From Cymbidium sinense (Eukaryota; Streptophyta; Magnoliopsida; Asparagales; Orchidaceae), in NCBI GenBank assembly GCA_021442155.1, contig CM038217.1, positions 150,605,834 through 150,669,833 on the forward strand: a stretch of DNA of 64,000 bases, in the 5' to 3' direction. The position numbers and the translations under genes are program-made. Below are positions 1 through 12,700 of the stretch, piece after piece. How positions within the stretch are numbered: the stretch's first letter is position 1; each line of letters starts with the position of its first letter. Below the pieces are notes generated by a model. It was not told the DNA's origin and did not search any database. It worked only from the letters and a program-made list of their open reading frames with translations.

Positions 1-2234
1 GCTGATCGGTTTGAGTTGCAAAATCCCACATGGGTCATTTTGGGCAAAGAGTGAGGGAGATTGGCTGCCCATGTGCTTGGTGAATGGATTTGGTGAGCCA
101 AGTGTTCAAAGGTGATTGGGGAGGTTGGTTTGGCCACCCCTTGGGTGATGGCCAACCCAAGCTCATTGGGTCATGTTCACCACCCTCCTTGGTGCCCATG
201 TGGACCAATAGAAGGATGTCAAGTGGCCTTGGGAAAGAAATGACCAAATTCTAAGTGAATTTGATCATGCAATACCCTTTGACCTAAGGGCAAAGTAGTC
301 ATTTGGCTATGAGTTTGATTTGTGCAGATTTGAAATGATTCAAAAATGGGTTGGGCCAAATTCAAGTGATTTGGAGTTTATTTGATTTGATTTGGCTCAA
401 TTTGACCCATTTGAGTCAAGTTTTATCAAATTGAGTTAGGTTGACCAATTGATCAAATTGTGTCAAACTATGAGATAGGTCAAGTTCAAATGATCATTTG
501 GAGCCTATGGGTATCATTGGTTTGATTTAATTTGGTTTAGATTTGGTTTTGGTCCATTTAGGTCAAATGGGTCAAGTTGACCATTTTGACCCATTTGACC
601 CGATTGGGTTAGGTCATGGGTTGGTTTAGGCTTGGTTGATCATTTGAAATATATTGTAAGCTTTGGTTTCAATCAATTTTGATTTAGTTTGATTTCAAGT
701 TGATTTGACCTTTTGGGTTAGGTTCGGTTCATGGTCAATTAGGCTAGGTTGGGTCTAATCGATAAATTGAAGCTTTGGTCAAGTTCAACAATCAATTTGG
801 AATTAATTTGACCCATTTGTTGCAATCAATTTGGCTTAGATCAAGATTTGACACATTTTGGCTTTTTTAGTCAATTTAGGTCAACTTAGGTTAAATGGCC
901 AATTAGGCTTGGTTTGGCTCAATTGATGGCTTGGTTATGTTCAATCATTGATTATGGATTGGTTTAGATCAATGGTTTCAATCAATTTGGTTCATAATGA
1001 ATTTTGGCTTGTTTGGGTTTTATTTAGGTCAAATGTTGATGTGGTCAAAGGCTAGGTTTGACTTGGTTTGACCCAATTTGAGTGATTGATCATTCTAGGG
1101 TGATTGTTGATCACAATGTGAGGCTTAGATGGGCTTAGTTCAATCCAATTTGGGTTGGATTAAAATTTGGTTCAAATAGGTCCTTTAGGTCACTTTGGGT
1201 CAAGTGAGCCTAAATGGGTCAATTGGCTTGATCAAGGCTTGATTCAGGTTTGGTTGAACTGACATATGGACTTATGATAGAAATATAAATCCAATTGCAA
1301 GTGGCTTTGAGTCAAATGATTTTTGGTTCATTTTATAATTTTAAGTCAAAAGGATGAACATTGGTTTGACTTGGGTTAGTTTGATTTTGGCTTTATGATT
1401 ATAGTTTATGTTTATATTTGGGCATGTGATTAAAGGAGTGATTGTTTAAAGAGAAAATCCAAAGGTTTGGATTGATTTGATTATTTGGCTAAATCTAAGA
1501 AATTGGCTTAAAGGATATAATTTGGGTTTGGATTTGAGTTTTGAATTTATATTAATTTGATTTTGGCTATTTGAATTTATATTTCATTTATATTTATGAA
1601 TGTAAATGAGAATATAAATGATCCATGAAAGAATCATGTGAATTAGGAGTGATTTGATTGTGAATTTGGCTAAGGTAGGTCAAAAAGTTTGGAAAAGTGG
1701 TTTTGATTTGGTTTGATTTATATTCATTTGATTTGGAAGATTTGGATGCCAGTTTCTTTTATAGTTGTGACTACAAATGATGGAATAAGTGATTTATAAA
1801 GAAATCACTTGGCTTTGGGTTTATTTGAATGGTTTGGCTAAGCTTATGGATGTGATTCATAAGGCTTAGGAAGGTTTTAGATTTGGAATTAATCATGGGT
1901 TTGAATCATTTAGAGTCAGAGTTCGATTTGGAATTGATTTTGGATTTGAATCATTTGGGATTGAAATTGAATTTGGATTTTATTTGAGATTTGATTTGGA
2001 TTGGTTATTTAAGGAGTGTACATTGGCTAGATTTGAGCTATAAGGTAAATGGTTACCTTAGATCCTTAATGCATAGCCTAATCCTATGATAAACCCTTTT
2101 AAGTCTCTAGGGGTTAGTTTAGGTGTTCACCTAATCACTAGAAGTGTCTCAAGACTAAGGATCTCTTAGTGTCTAGAGGAGTCCTATGTCTAAAATGGAG
2201 AAGTTGAGAGCTCACTCCAAAAGTGAGGTCAACA
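1..2234 (-). mobile_element. Giant-LTR Tat-like element, copy A: partial 3' LTR
   Basis: On the minus strand this LTR starts at 2234 with TGTTGACCTCAC and runs leftwards out of the window. It matches the right-hand LTR of the same element (about 12,160-14,525) along its whole length with many point differences and small indels, for example the shared stretches around 2,090-2,220 and 14,370-14,520. The two are therefore an old pair. The sequence is a low-complexity field of TTGACC/GGTCAA-type words and has no gene. The ORF at 35-247 is a chance reading frame. No purine tract is visible just inside the LTR, in keeping with loss of the 3' part of the interior. Confidence 0.8.
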
Positions 2235-4640
2235 AGGTTGTTTAGCTCGACGTCTCTCACATCACGGCTTGCTTTCCCACGTCAGTCCGTCCTAGCTTCT
2301 TTTAATAGGCTTTCTGTAGCTTTGGCTTTAATGATTGATCTTGAAAAGGCAACTGTTTGGCCTCCCCTTGTAGACTAGCTTGTTGATTAATTTCTCAAAT
2401 AACTTAATGGTGAAACCTTTAAACATGAAGGCGACTGGGCCATGAATATTCTTTATTAGAATTTCAATAGCATACTATTTAGACAGCCGTGGTTTGCATT
2501 TCATGCTTAAATTATACCATCTAAAAATGTAATCAACAAGGACTCACCGGGGTGTTATTGAGCTATAATGAGATCACCCACAGTTACCTTTTGCTGAGCT
2601 CCAGCAAACCTCTTAACAAAGAATTGCTCTAATTCAGGAAAAGTCTTCACTGAATCATTGGAAAGTTCAGTGTACCAATCAAAAGCTATGCCCGTTAGAA
2701 TGCTGATAAAGAGCAGAATAATAATGCATCACTGCCACCAATGTTGCAATAGTTGGCCCTAAGCTGTGTTATATGTTGGTGAGGGTTCCACTGCCATCAA
2801 AACTTTTGAAATAAGGAGGCACAAAACCTTTAGGATATTGGATAGCATCGAATTACTCTGGGTAGGGTCTACCCTTTGGAATTGATGAACCACCTCGGGC
2901 TTGCACTAGCTCTTCCTTCATTTGTTATTCCACCATGAGTTTAATGTCTTTTTCTTGTTTGGAGGTACTGTCCACTACCTTTGTATGCAAGCTAGTACTT
3001 CCCTACTCTGTGAAGGAAAACTCTTGGGTTGATCCAGGACATGCAATAACTCAGGCCGGTCTCCACAATAGTAGGATGTATACTGGAGCTTGATTCTGAA
3101 GTACTAGAACTACTACTAACAAATCTTTAACTCTCCTTCCCATCCTATCAATCTGCTCATCTATCTTCTTGAGTTGTTGAAGGAGGTGTTGGGTCGAATA
3201 GGCATCATCTGTTTGGCTTCAAACTATGATGATTCCGAAGGAGGGAACCTCTAGTGTCAACCATGTGTACCTTTGTCGAGTCTTCCAATAAATTATCCTC
3301 ATTGAGGTTGAAGCTAACCTTCTCTTCTTGAGGTCAGACCAATCATACCCCAGGATTTCTTTTTTTTCAGTAAAATATTGTGCCAAGATATCATCCAAAG
3401 GCAAAGCGTACACACAAATACTCACACGATGGGTGGTGGGATTATGCTCATTAGAGATACGACCTCCCTCGGAGTACTAACCTGTGAGGGCTATGCTCAC
3501 TGGAAGACACATGTTCATGACTGTCAACTGCTATGGGTGGAGTGCTGCCCATGGGGGGATTTATCACCATGGGGACAATAGAGTTGTCCCCTTCCCCTTA
3601 TCACTGCTATTTCCATAATTGGTTGAGGTGATGGTGGTGGTAGTATGACTATGATGTGTGGGGTCACTCCTTCTTCCGCTGGTAGGAAGTCTAGAGAGAA
3701 CTCACCCTCATGGTGGAGTAGATGAAGTGGGATCCCTTGGCCATAGCCAGATCACTAGTGTGGCTTTCTTCTCCTCTAATGCTGCTCTAATGGATTTGGG
3801 TGGAGTGTAGAAGATGGAACTTGAACTAGCAATAGCAGACGTGGAGTAGAGAGGTGTGCTGGAGACAACATCGACTACCTCTGTATGAGGTCTCTCCTCT
3901 TATGATGGGTGGTACTAGTCAACACATTACTATTGGGACTAGTGCAGGTATCACGTCGATCAGAGAAATCTACAAGGGCGGAGGCTGCCGACTACCTGAC
4001 ATATCTTTTCCTCTCTCTGTTAGTGATGTGAACTAATACAAGGGCCTCTCTTTCCCTCTCCCGACGTATCTATTTTCCTACACTATGTGGAATAACTGAT
4101 CAAAAATCAAACTGGGCACTGGACTTTGACTATCCATAAGCCCTGTCAACTTGGCGTAAAACTATCAAGGCCCGATATGATTCTCCTATCTCGGTATCTC
4201 ATAATGAAGCGGAGGTGGAGGTGATCTGCAATCCTCTAACATTTTTGGATGGGATTTGTAAGCAAGGAGAGAAACCTCTCCATGTGAGATATTGTCTCTG
4301 AAATGTGTGCATGGTGCTTGATCTTCGGCTCTATTGTGACCTGGGTTTGGCTAGATGGCGGTCAGAGCTAGACTACCTCAAGGTTGGGGAGACTATCCAC
4401 AAGCGATAGCCTTCCCCTTAGAGGAATGAGTGGTTCAGCACCGGATAGTGATGGGAACAACTAACTTTGTAGGCATTGGAACTATAGCTGCTGTGGGAAC
4501 CTCTACCACCTTCCTCTTTAACGAGGAAAGCTCAGAATTTGAGGGCATCTCAATACAGATGACTGGATTTTACCCAACCACCACATCCCTGCTAAGAATG
4601 GTGAGGGTTGCCCCTCACAAGTAATCTTGCTCCTTCAAAT
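2235..4640 (-). pseudogene. Broken gag of giant-LTR element copy A
   Basis: On the minus strand, conceptual translation of about 2,900-2,250 gives a Ty3/gypsy capsid (Retrotrans_gag) signature: a YPKGF word near 2,840, then FDWYTEL near 2,680, KRFAG near 2,610 and VTVGDL near 2,575. These motifs are typical of Tat/Ogre-lineage gag. The frame is interrupted by stops and small shifts. Upstream (about 4,600-3,200 plus coordinates) lie degraded frames with charged, proline-rich words that fit the N-terminal part of a long Tat gag. Directly after the capsid region the 3' LTR begins at 2234, so nucleocapsid, protease, reverse transcriptase and integrase are all missing. The short plus-strand ORFs here are shadows. 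The gag assignment rests on motif order; the limits are approximate. Confidence 0.65.
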
Positions 4641-4865
4641 CCTCAGCGAAAATGTAGTAAATGAGCAAAATCAATTTTGGGGAGGCTTGCCTAATCCAAG
4701 GCCAAATCCATCCCAAAGGGGAAGGTGAACACATACTTCTGTGAATCCATTTTGTCTTATATTGCAGAAAAGTTCAGGCGAGTTGACGGAACTCGAATTG
4801 AAAATAAACTCAAATCAAATTTTCTACTTTGGTATTCTATTGACTTTTTAAATTTGATTTAGAGT

Positions 4866-6230
4866 TTGAACCCACACTCAATATTTTAAATGTATTAAGT
4901 TGGGGCACTTTGAATTTAGGAGAGATTTTGAATAACTTGGAGGAGAGATTTTGAGTTCATTTGAGTTTAGAATCCACATTCAACAAATTTGTGTATGTTG
5001 AATGGGTTCATATATTTTGGAGAGACTTTTGATGCTTCCATTGGTTTATATTTGAATATGATTTTATGTTTGGGGGCCCTTTATTTAATAAATTTGAGTA
5101 TGTTAAATAGAGGGTCAATTGATCTTATTTTAGATTTGATTTTGGGATTACTCATTTAGCAAATTTGGATATGTTAAATGAGATGTTTGAAAATAATTTT
5201 CTTTTTTGCTTGTTTTCCCATGATGTATATCATGTATGAATTTAGAAATGAAATCTTTACTTAACAAATTTGTGTATGCTAAATAAAGCCCAAATATATT
5301 TAATTTTTATTTTGATTTTTAAAATAGGATCTTTACTTAACAAATTTGTGTAAGCTAAATAAATCCCAAATGTGTTTGGTTTTTGTTTTGATTTTTTTAA
5401 AAAATGGGATATTTACTTAGCAAATTTGTGTATGTTAAATAAAGCCCAAATGTGTTTAATTTTTGTTTTGGTTTTGAAAATGGGATCTTTACTTAGCAAA
5501 TTGCTAAGTAAAGCCCAAATGTGTTTTATTTTTGTTTTGACTTGTGTTATTTTTGAAAGGGGGGATTTTTTTTTAACAAATATGGCGTGTTAAATAGAAT
5601 CCAATTTATTTTCAATTTTCTTTCAGAAAAATGAAACTCTCATTTGACAAATTTGGGTATTTAAAATGGGATTCCAATGTATTTTGATTTTTATGAATTT
5701 TTGCAAAGGAGATTTCCATTTAACAAATTTGGGTATGTAAAATGGAAGTCAATCATATTTTATTTTTTTAAGATGAAATTTTTGTGTGGATTATTTCTTT
5801 TCTGAAAAGAAGAAAGTTCCAACTTAACACATGTGGAATGTGTTGAGTGAAGTTTCAAATGGTGTGATTTTATTTGAAAATGAAACCCCCCATTCAACAA
5901 ATTTGGATATATTGAATGAAGATGCATATTTTCAAATTTGTGCTCTTTTTGAAAAAAAGAAAGAAACTCTAAATCTAATATATATGGAATATATTAGGTG
6001 GAGTTTCAATTTTATGATATGATTTTATTTGGAAATGAATCTTCATTCAATAAATTTGGGTATATTGAATGAGGATTCTCATTTTCAAATATGTGCTTTT
6101 GAAAAGGAAGAAACTCCAACTTCAACATATGTGAGATATATTGAGTGGAGTTCCATTTTATTTGGAAATGAAATCTTCATTCAATAAATTTAGGTATGTT
6201 GAATGAAGATGTTCATTTTCAAATATGTGC
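4866..6230 (-). repeat. Tandem array of palindromic hairpin units in the leader of copy A
   Basis: About 17 units repeat every 65 to 100 bp. Each unit has two inverted arms around a loop of the type AAATTTGTGTAT. Examples of paired arms are CATTCAACA/TGTTGAATG (4977-5004), CTCATTTA/TAAATGAG (5151-5182), a perfect 12-bp stem CTTTACTTAGCA/TGCTAAGTAAAG (5487-5513), TTCCATTT/AAATGGAA (about 5713-5746), CTAATATAT/ATATATTAG (about 5975-5997) and CTTCATTCAA/TTGAATGAAG (about 6177-6211). Arms differ between units but stay complementary within a unit. At the right end the units alternate in two types, giving a higher-order period near 150 bp. The array lies between the primer site and gag, where retroelement leaders carry packaging and translation signals; any role here is inference. 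Confidence 0.85.
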
Positions 6231-6688
6231 TTTTTTTTGAAAGATTATTTTGATTTTGGTTTTGAAAAGAACCTACATGTAACAATCCTGAGGATTGTTA
6301 TATTTTGTGAAAATTTTTGTGCAAGTATTTTATTATGTGAACTTTAAGAAAGTGCTTTGAAAAGCAATATTTTTATAAAGGATTTATTTTTCTCATTTGT
6401 GGAATGAACCTTACCTTACCATAGAGATGATAAGGAGGTTCAAAAAAAGGATTTTAGTCACTCTTTTGGTTAAATTTTATTTTAACCTATTGGGGGACCC
6501 AACAAGGGTTTTAAGACCTACATGGAGTGAGGTCCTAAAACTTAAAAGATGTTGGCTAGCTTAGCTTAAGAATGAAATGAGCTAAGTACCAACAGAAAAG
6601 AAAGATAGTCTCGGACTCATATGAAATACAAATCCACTATGGATACTTGGAGACAATGATCATTTATCGAAGATGGAGAGAGGAACTT
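6231..6688 (-). other. Leader next to the primer site of copy A, with one strong hairpin
   Basis: Non-coding stretch between the hairpin array and the primer-binding site. It holds one perfect isolated stem, TAACAATCC/GGATTGTTA with loop TGA, at 6280-6300. No coding signal is seen. Confidence 0.5.
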
Positions 6689-6706
6689 TCCCTAGCAGAG
6701 TCGCCA
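6689..6706 (-). other. Primer-binding site of copy A
   Basis: The minus strand reads TGGCGACTCTGCTAGGGA a few bases inside the LTR end at 6715. The host element has nearly the same word (TGGCGACTGTGCTGGGGA) at 39,716-39,733, which places both in the Tat/Ogre type of Ty3/gypsy elements. It fixes the orientation of copy A as minus, with its 5' LTR on the right. Confidence 0.75.
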
Positions 6707-6714
6707 AAAAAATA

Positions 6715-9700
6715 TATGGTGTTTATTTTTTATGCTTGTGTGTGGGAGAACACCATGCAGATCCACAGATGTACTCATTAGGGTGATCGGGTACGATATT
6801 AAGGAATAGTGTACTATCTCGAGAGATAGAAGTTACTAAACTACAATGAACCTAATCACCTAATGAGGACCCCTAAGGAATGATGGGTTGTGGTGTTTAT
6901 TTTTCATATAGGAGACACCACGTAAATCTTAGGGGGGTACTTATTGAGGTGATCGGTATGACATTGAGGAATCATGTACTATCTTGAGAGACAAAAGTCA
7001 CCATCCTACAATAGGTCAATGGGTCATCAAATGTACCAGAGATCTTTCCCCTACTTTACATGGAAAAGTAAAGTAAAGTTTATTTTAAGCTAGGTTTATT
7101 AAGCACCCTATGGAGGCAAGCCCCCATAGTTAATTACATCATAAAGAATGAGATTCTTAGGAATACTCTCGATTAAGGTAAATGATCATTATCTCCAAAG
7201 ATTTTCAAAGATAGGACTATCAATCAATTGGTTATTTTTAGAAAATCAAGTGGGATTGATCAAAAGGAGAGAGTTATTATCGAAATCAAAGGGAGATGAG
7301 TAGGGGATACTCATGATACTAGAAAACCTAGTGAGCATCCCAAACTTTTCTATGGTTGGGCTTTATATTTTGAAATTGAGAAGAATTATATGTTTGAGTT
7401 GAATTTTTATTAGAAATCTAAGGCTTAGAATTCTACAATACAATATTATAGAAATGTCTAAGAGGTGAGGATTTATTCCTGTAGCCCCAAAAAACAACAA
7501 CCTCATATCCTAAATCTAGGGAGCTTTGACATAAGCCAAAGCGCGACCTAATCTAAACGATAAAATGGACGTATGGTTTACCTCCACAAGAGAGGATAAA
7601 CCACCAACTGTTGGACTTACAACCGCCTGAGGTGGCCGCCAACTAACTCCTCCTATGATTTTAAATATATGTAGGCAAGTCATATGCTTTACAAGATAGT
7701 TAGGCTATTATTTACTTAGAAGAAAAACTAAGTCCCTTTAAGAGATTAGCTCATGAAGGGCATGATTAATGACCTAAATCTAATGCAAATTTTATCAAAT
7801 TTTGTTTTGATTTTTGGACATTTTTATTTGACACAAGCTATGGAATTTTATATGTCTAATGCATGAGAAAATTAGTTATGGGCCAAAATCAGAAAGAAGG
7901 AGGTGTGTTTCCACCATGGCTCTTAAAGTTCAAGCCATTTTCTTTGGCAAAGGTGGAAGCCCTCTATTGGCAAGAGTGAGAAAATATGATTTATCCATGA
8001 TATAAAATATACAACATCCAATTAAGGGGTTGCTAAATCTTTTATTTTCTTGATTTATGTTCTAGGCTTTAGGTGAAGTTATGAATTATTTAGTTTAATT
8101 TTGAATTGATTAATTGGATAGAAAATTTACTTTTCCCTAAGAGCTTAATCTCATACAGGCCATTCAACAATCATCAAACAATTAAGAAACTTGAAAAATC
8201 ATGCCATCCTAATTGCACAATCATAAATATAACATCAATCAATTTATAAAATTAGCGCTAAATAAAAAGAGGCTGATGTGGTCGAGTTCCACCACACAAC
8301 CTGAAAATAAAGGAAATGGGTAGCCGAGCTCTACCCTTGTATAACTGAATTACAAATGAATAATTACAATTAAAGGAATTCATGTTATGAGGGGGTAGGG
8401 GTGAGTCTTCATTTCTTCAAGTTTTCTTTCTTCCATTGACTTTTTTGATTTGGTTCACTCCAAAGAATGACATGGTACAAAAAAAGACCTAACCTCTTTA
8501 GCCAATGTTCATCCTAATCCCCCATAACATTCATTCCAAATCCTAATTATAAATTTTACATCAAAATAGGAAAGATAAATCTAACTGAACTTGAAAAATA
8601 AAGGTCAGCTAAACATACCACACAACCCAAGCAGTTATATTAATAATTTGGACTTAACACCTTGCACATGGGTAACCAAGTCCACCTATCCTAATTTGGA
8701 CTATGCTTAAGGGCTAAGCAACTTTCACAATAAAAGAATATATATTCTTTTTATTTTTATTATAGCGGCCCCTTAAGCACAATCCCCTACAGAAGACATG
8801 GTTAGGCTAAGACCGCCCTATCATCCAGTCTACACATATAAACACTAACATCCAGTCTAAAAACATTACACATAAAACAAAATCATGTATAAAACCATGC
8901 ACCACCCAAACATAAAGCTAGAAGTGGTGGCTTAACCCAATGTGTGTGTCATTTAAGGCTTGTGTGGCATGTTTTAGCTAGTTTTAAGGTTGAAAATTTT
9001 CCAAGTGTGAAAGATTCAATTTAGATGGTGGTTTCATTTTAAGTGATTTAGTTAACTTGTCAATTTTAGTTGGTGATTTGATTTGGTTTGAATAAACCTA
9101 CACTTAGTGACTAAGTGTTATAAAGAGAAGAAAGAGAGGGAGAGTATCTCTTTTATCCCTACCTTAAGTGATTTCTAAGATAAATTGATTAATGAATTTC
9201 CTTTAGTGAATGGTTTATTATGTGTTTAATTATCCCTAAGTTTAGATTCACTCTAAATAGCCCTATTCAATAAGAAAGGCATCTTAGGATTAGTTAGGGT
9301 GGATTACTATCACATAACACACACCCACTCATTTCTTTCCACCATGTATACCATGCATATGAATAATCCTAAGCATACCTATATATGCAATGTAAATCTT
9401 AGCACACTTTGATGATGAATGCAAAGAGATGTGATTTGAAAATTTGGATATTCCATTTGTTAATTGGATCATTAATGCATGTCTTTGTTATGTAGAAAAG
9501 AAGAATTTTTCATCCATTAGCTAAATGCACATCTGCATGTATAAAAGTTATAAGTGAGTATGGCGGCATTATTTTCTACACCGGGGAGTAAGGTACAAGA
9601 CCAACTTAGGGCTACTTAAATTCTCATAGCCCCGTGATGTCCAGACTGATATACCACTTTTTTTTTACTACATGTAGATGTACAAAAAGAACTAAATGGA

Positions 9701-12700
9701 TAAGGAATCATGCAAGAGATTATGTTTGATTTGGTTGTATGATTTACATGTGTGATATGAAGATCCTTCCTAAGTCTTAATATAGAGATGCATAGGAATA
9801 GATTTAGGCAATGTTGTGTTCTTTTCAAATGAACTATACACTTGCAAATCCTATGAATCCATGTTAAAAGAAGGAAGAAGAACTTCATAATACACATCTT
9901 ATGCTATCATCACATGCAAGCTTATAAATATTTATAATTAGCATCACTTCATTTATAATCTTTGATTTATAGGTTTTAAAAAATAATTTTTGGTTAAATA
10001 GTGATAATAGCCACTCTTATTCTTAATTTTAGCCAACACATGCAATTTGGCATAAAAAAAACATTTTATTTAATTAATTTTTAAAAGAAATGAATGCATG
10101 ATTTCATGTGACAAATAATATTTGGCATGATTTGAAAGAAATAAAGAAATGTAAGCATGTGATTTCATTCACCCTAATTAATTCCAAAAGATAATCATAT
10201 AAAATAAGATCATTTAAAATAAATCAAAATTATTTAAGGGGATTTTTATCTTTGAATCTAATTTGACTTAGAAAATATGAGAAGGGTAATCCTAACCCAT
10301 TCCCCCCATGTGTGAATTGGTTTGGTTTAATTTAGAACAATTAGGTTGATTTTATGTTTTGATTAGGTTAAGGTATGAATTAAATCCATTAATTATCCCT
10401 TTCCTATACCACTTTAACATGATTATCCGAGTAATTATGAGCCAACATATGATATGCAACCACATGAAAATTAAATCAGTAATGCACCTAAGAAATGAAG
10501 AGGCCTAATGTAATTGGCTCACAATTATTGGTTAATTAAGCTAAAGGGTTTGATTAAGTACTTTTATAACCCTCTTGCACATGTAATTTGATTATAATTT
10601 CCTTTGGAATTCTCTAAGGTTATTGAACACCTAAGAATCTACCCAAGAAATGAATGGTTGAGTTTTGAAATGATTTGGTGTAGAGTTTGATTAATTAAGC
10701 TATTTAATGAAGTGATTAAGCCATTAATTAGTTGCAAATTGATTAAGTGTTATCCAAATGAAATAAACTTAGGTAAAAGGTTGGAAAAGAGGCACAATCT
10801 CATTCCCTATGTCCATTGACTATTTCATAATGATTAGCCAACTTAATTAATGGATTCATTACCATTTAACATGCTAATTAATCATTTAATTAATTAAGAG
10901 AGAGATTAAGAATGAAATAAATAATTCTCCTAATTAATCAAGCAATAAATTACTAGAAAATCATGGAAGGTAGAGGTCATTCCACTAATCAATCTTAAAA
11001 AGTTTGGAATTAATTGCTGGAGTAATTAGAGAGTAATTGCCTTAATTATATTTCCAATAAGACTAAATTGAGTCCAAATTACTATTCAAAATTAATTGAT
11101 TTTAATTTTCTATTATTCTCCTCCGAATTACCTTAAAATGAGTATTTATTTATATTTTTTGAATTTTTTTATAATTAGTTATGAATTTTGGAAGTTTCAC
11201 CATTTAAATTAGATTAATTAAGCCTAATTAAACTCCTAATCCCATCGGGCCACATGGCGACGCGCACGATGCTGCTTTCCATGTGGCATGAGATTGGTTA
11301 TTTAAGTCGTCACATCCATGCCGAGTCCATTGGCGGGATGCTTTTCGCGGACCATCTGATCTTAGATCGGATGATCATGATTTAATCCATGATTAAGGAG
11401 AAAATTAAAGAGATCTAAAGTGTGATTTGATCAAGACTATCCGATCCAATCATGCAGAATAGATAGTCCATGATCTGTCTCCTCCTGAGCGACGAGAGAC
11501 GGATTTTGTTCGTCGATCATCGCTCAATCCGAGCTCACCTGAGCTTGAATGGAGCTAAATTGATCCCACTCCTTCGAGGAAGCACAAGCAACACATCTAT
11601 TAGTGGATATCGCATGACATAATGATTTCTTTCACAAAGGAGCAAGTAAACTTTACTCTAAGGTTAAATTCAATGGCATACCTCATTGGAGCTTGTGACT
11701 GGCAGTTCCAATGATGGAGGAAGCTTTGTTTGAATGAAATGAAGCCCTCTTGAGCTGCACAAGCTTTAATTTGATGTAGTTAGCTCGAAAGACCAATCCA
11801 TGGCACATAGCTGATCAGCTTCAATCAAACTGCTAGCTCGGTCATCAAGAAGCTCAGGATTTGATTCATTTCAACTCATCTTGGTCCAAGGATGGTGTGT
11901 GTAAGGTTAATTGCACTTTGGTTGAGGATTGAGTGAGTTAAACTCAGGATTGATCTCCCTTATTCTAATTTTGAGTAAAAATGAGAAACGAGAAGCAAGG
12001 AAGCTCAGGAATGGCTAGGAAAATCTTGGAGAGGCTTCGATTCAACTTCTAGAGCTCTAAGGAATGAATCTCTTTTAGTTTGAGTGAGAATGAGGGAGGT
12101 ATATCTCCCCCTCCTTGGATCGAATGGTGGATGCCTGATTTACCATTTTGGCTGAATGGCTTGGATTGGCTGATCAGTTTGACCTAGAAAATATCCCACA
12201 TGGGTCCTTTTGGGTGGAGGAGTGAAGAAGAGTGGCTGCCCATGTGATTGGTGAGTGAATTTGGTGAGACAAGTGTCCAAGGGTGATTAGGGAGGTCAAT
12301 TTGGCCTCCCTTCAGGTCATGGTTGACCCAAGCTCATTAGTTCACCACCCTTCTTGGTGCCCATGTGGACCAATAAATGGGTGTCAAGTAGCCTTGGGAA
12401 AGGAATGACCAAATTCTAATTGAATTTAGACATGGGATGCCCTTTCACTTAAGGGCAAAGTGGTCATTTGGCTATGAGTTTGATTTGGACAGATTTGAAA
12501 TGATTTAAAAATGGATAGGGCCAAATTTCAAGTGATTTGGAGTTCATTTGATTTGATTTGGCTCAATTTGACCAATTTGAGTCAAGTTGGGTCAAATTGA
12601 GTTAGGTTGACCAATTGGTCAAATTGGGTCAAACCATGGGCTAGTTAAGTTCAAATGATAATTTGGAGCCTATGGGTATCATTGGTTTGGTTTAGTTTGG

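Noticed and set aside
4866..6230. CRISPR array
   Set aside because: The units are imperfect, have no fixed repeat plus unique spacer and lie in a plant retroelement leader.
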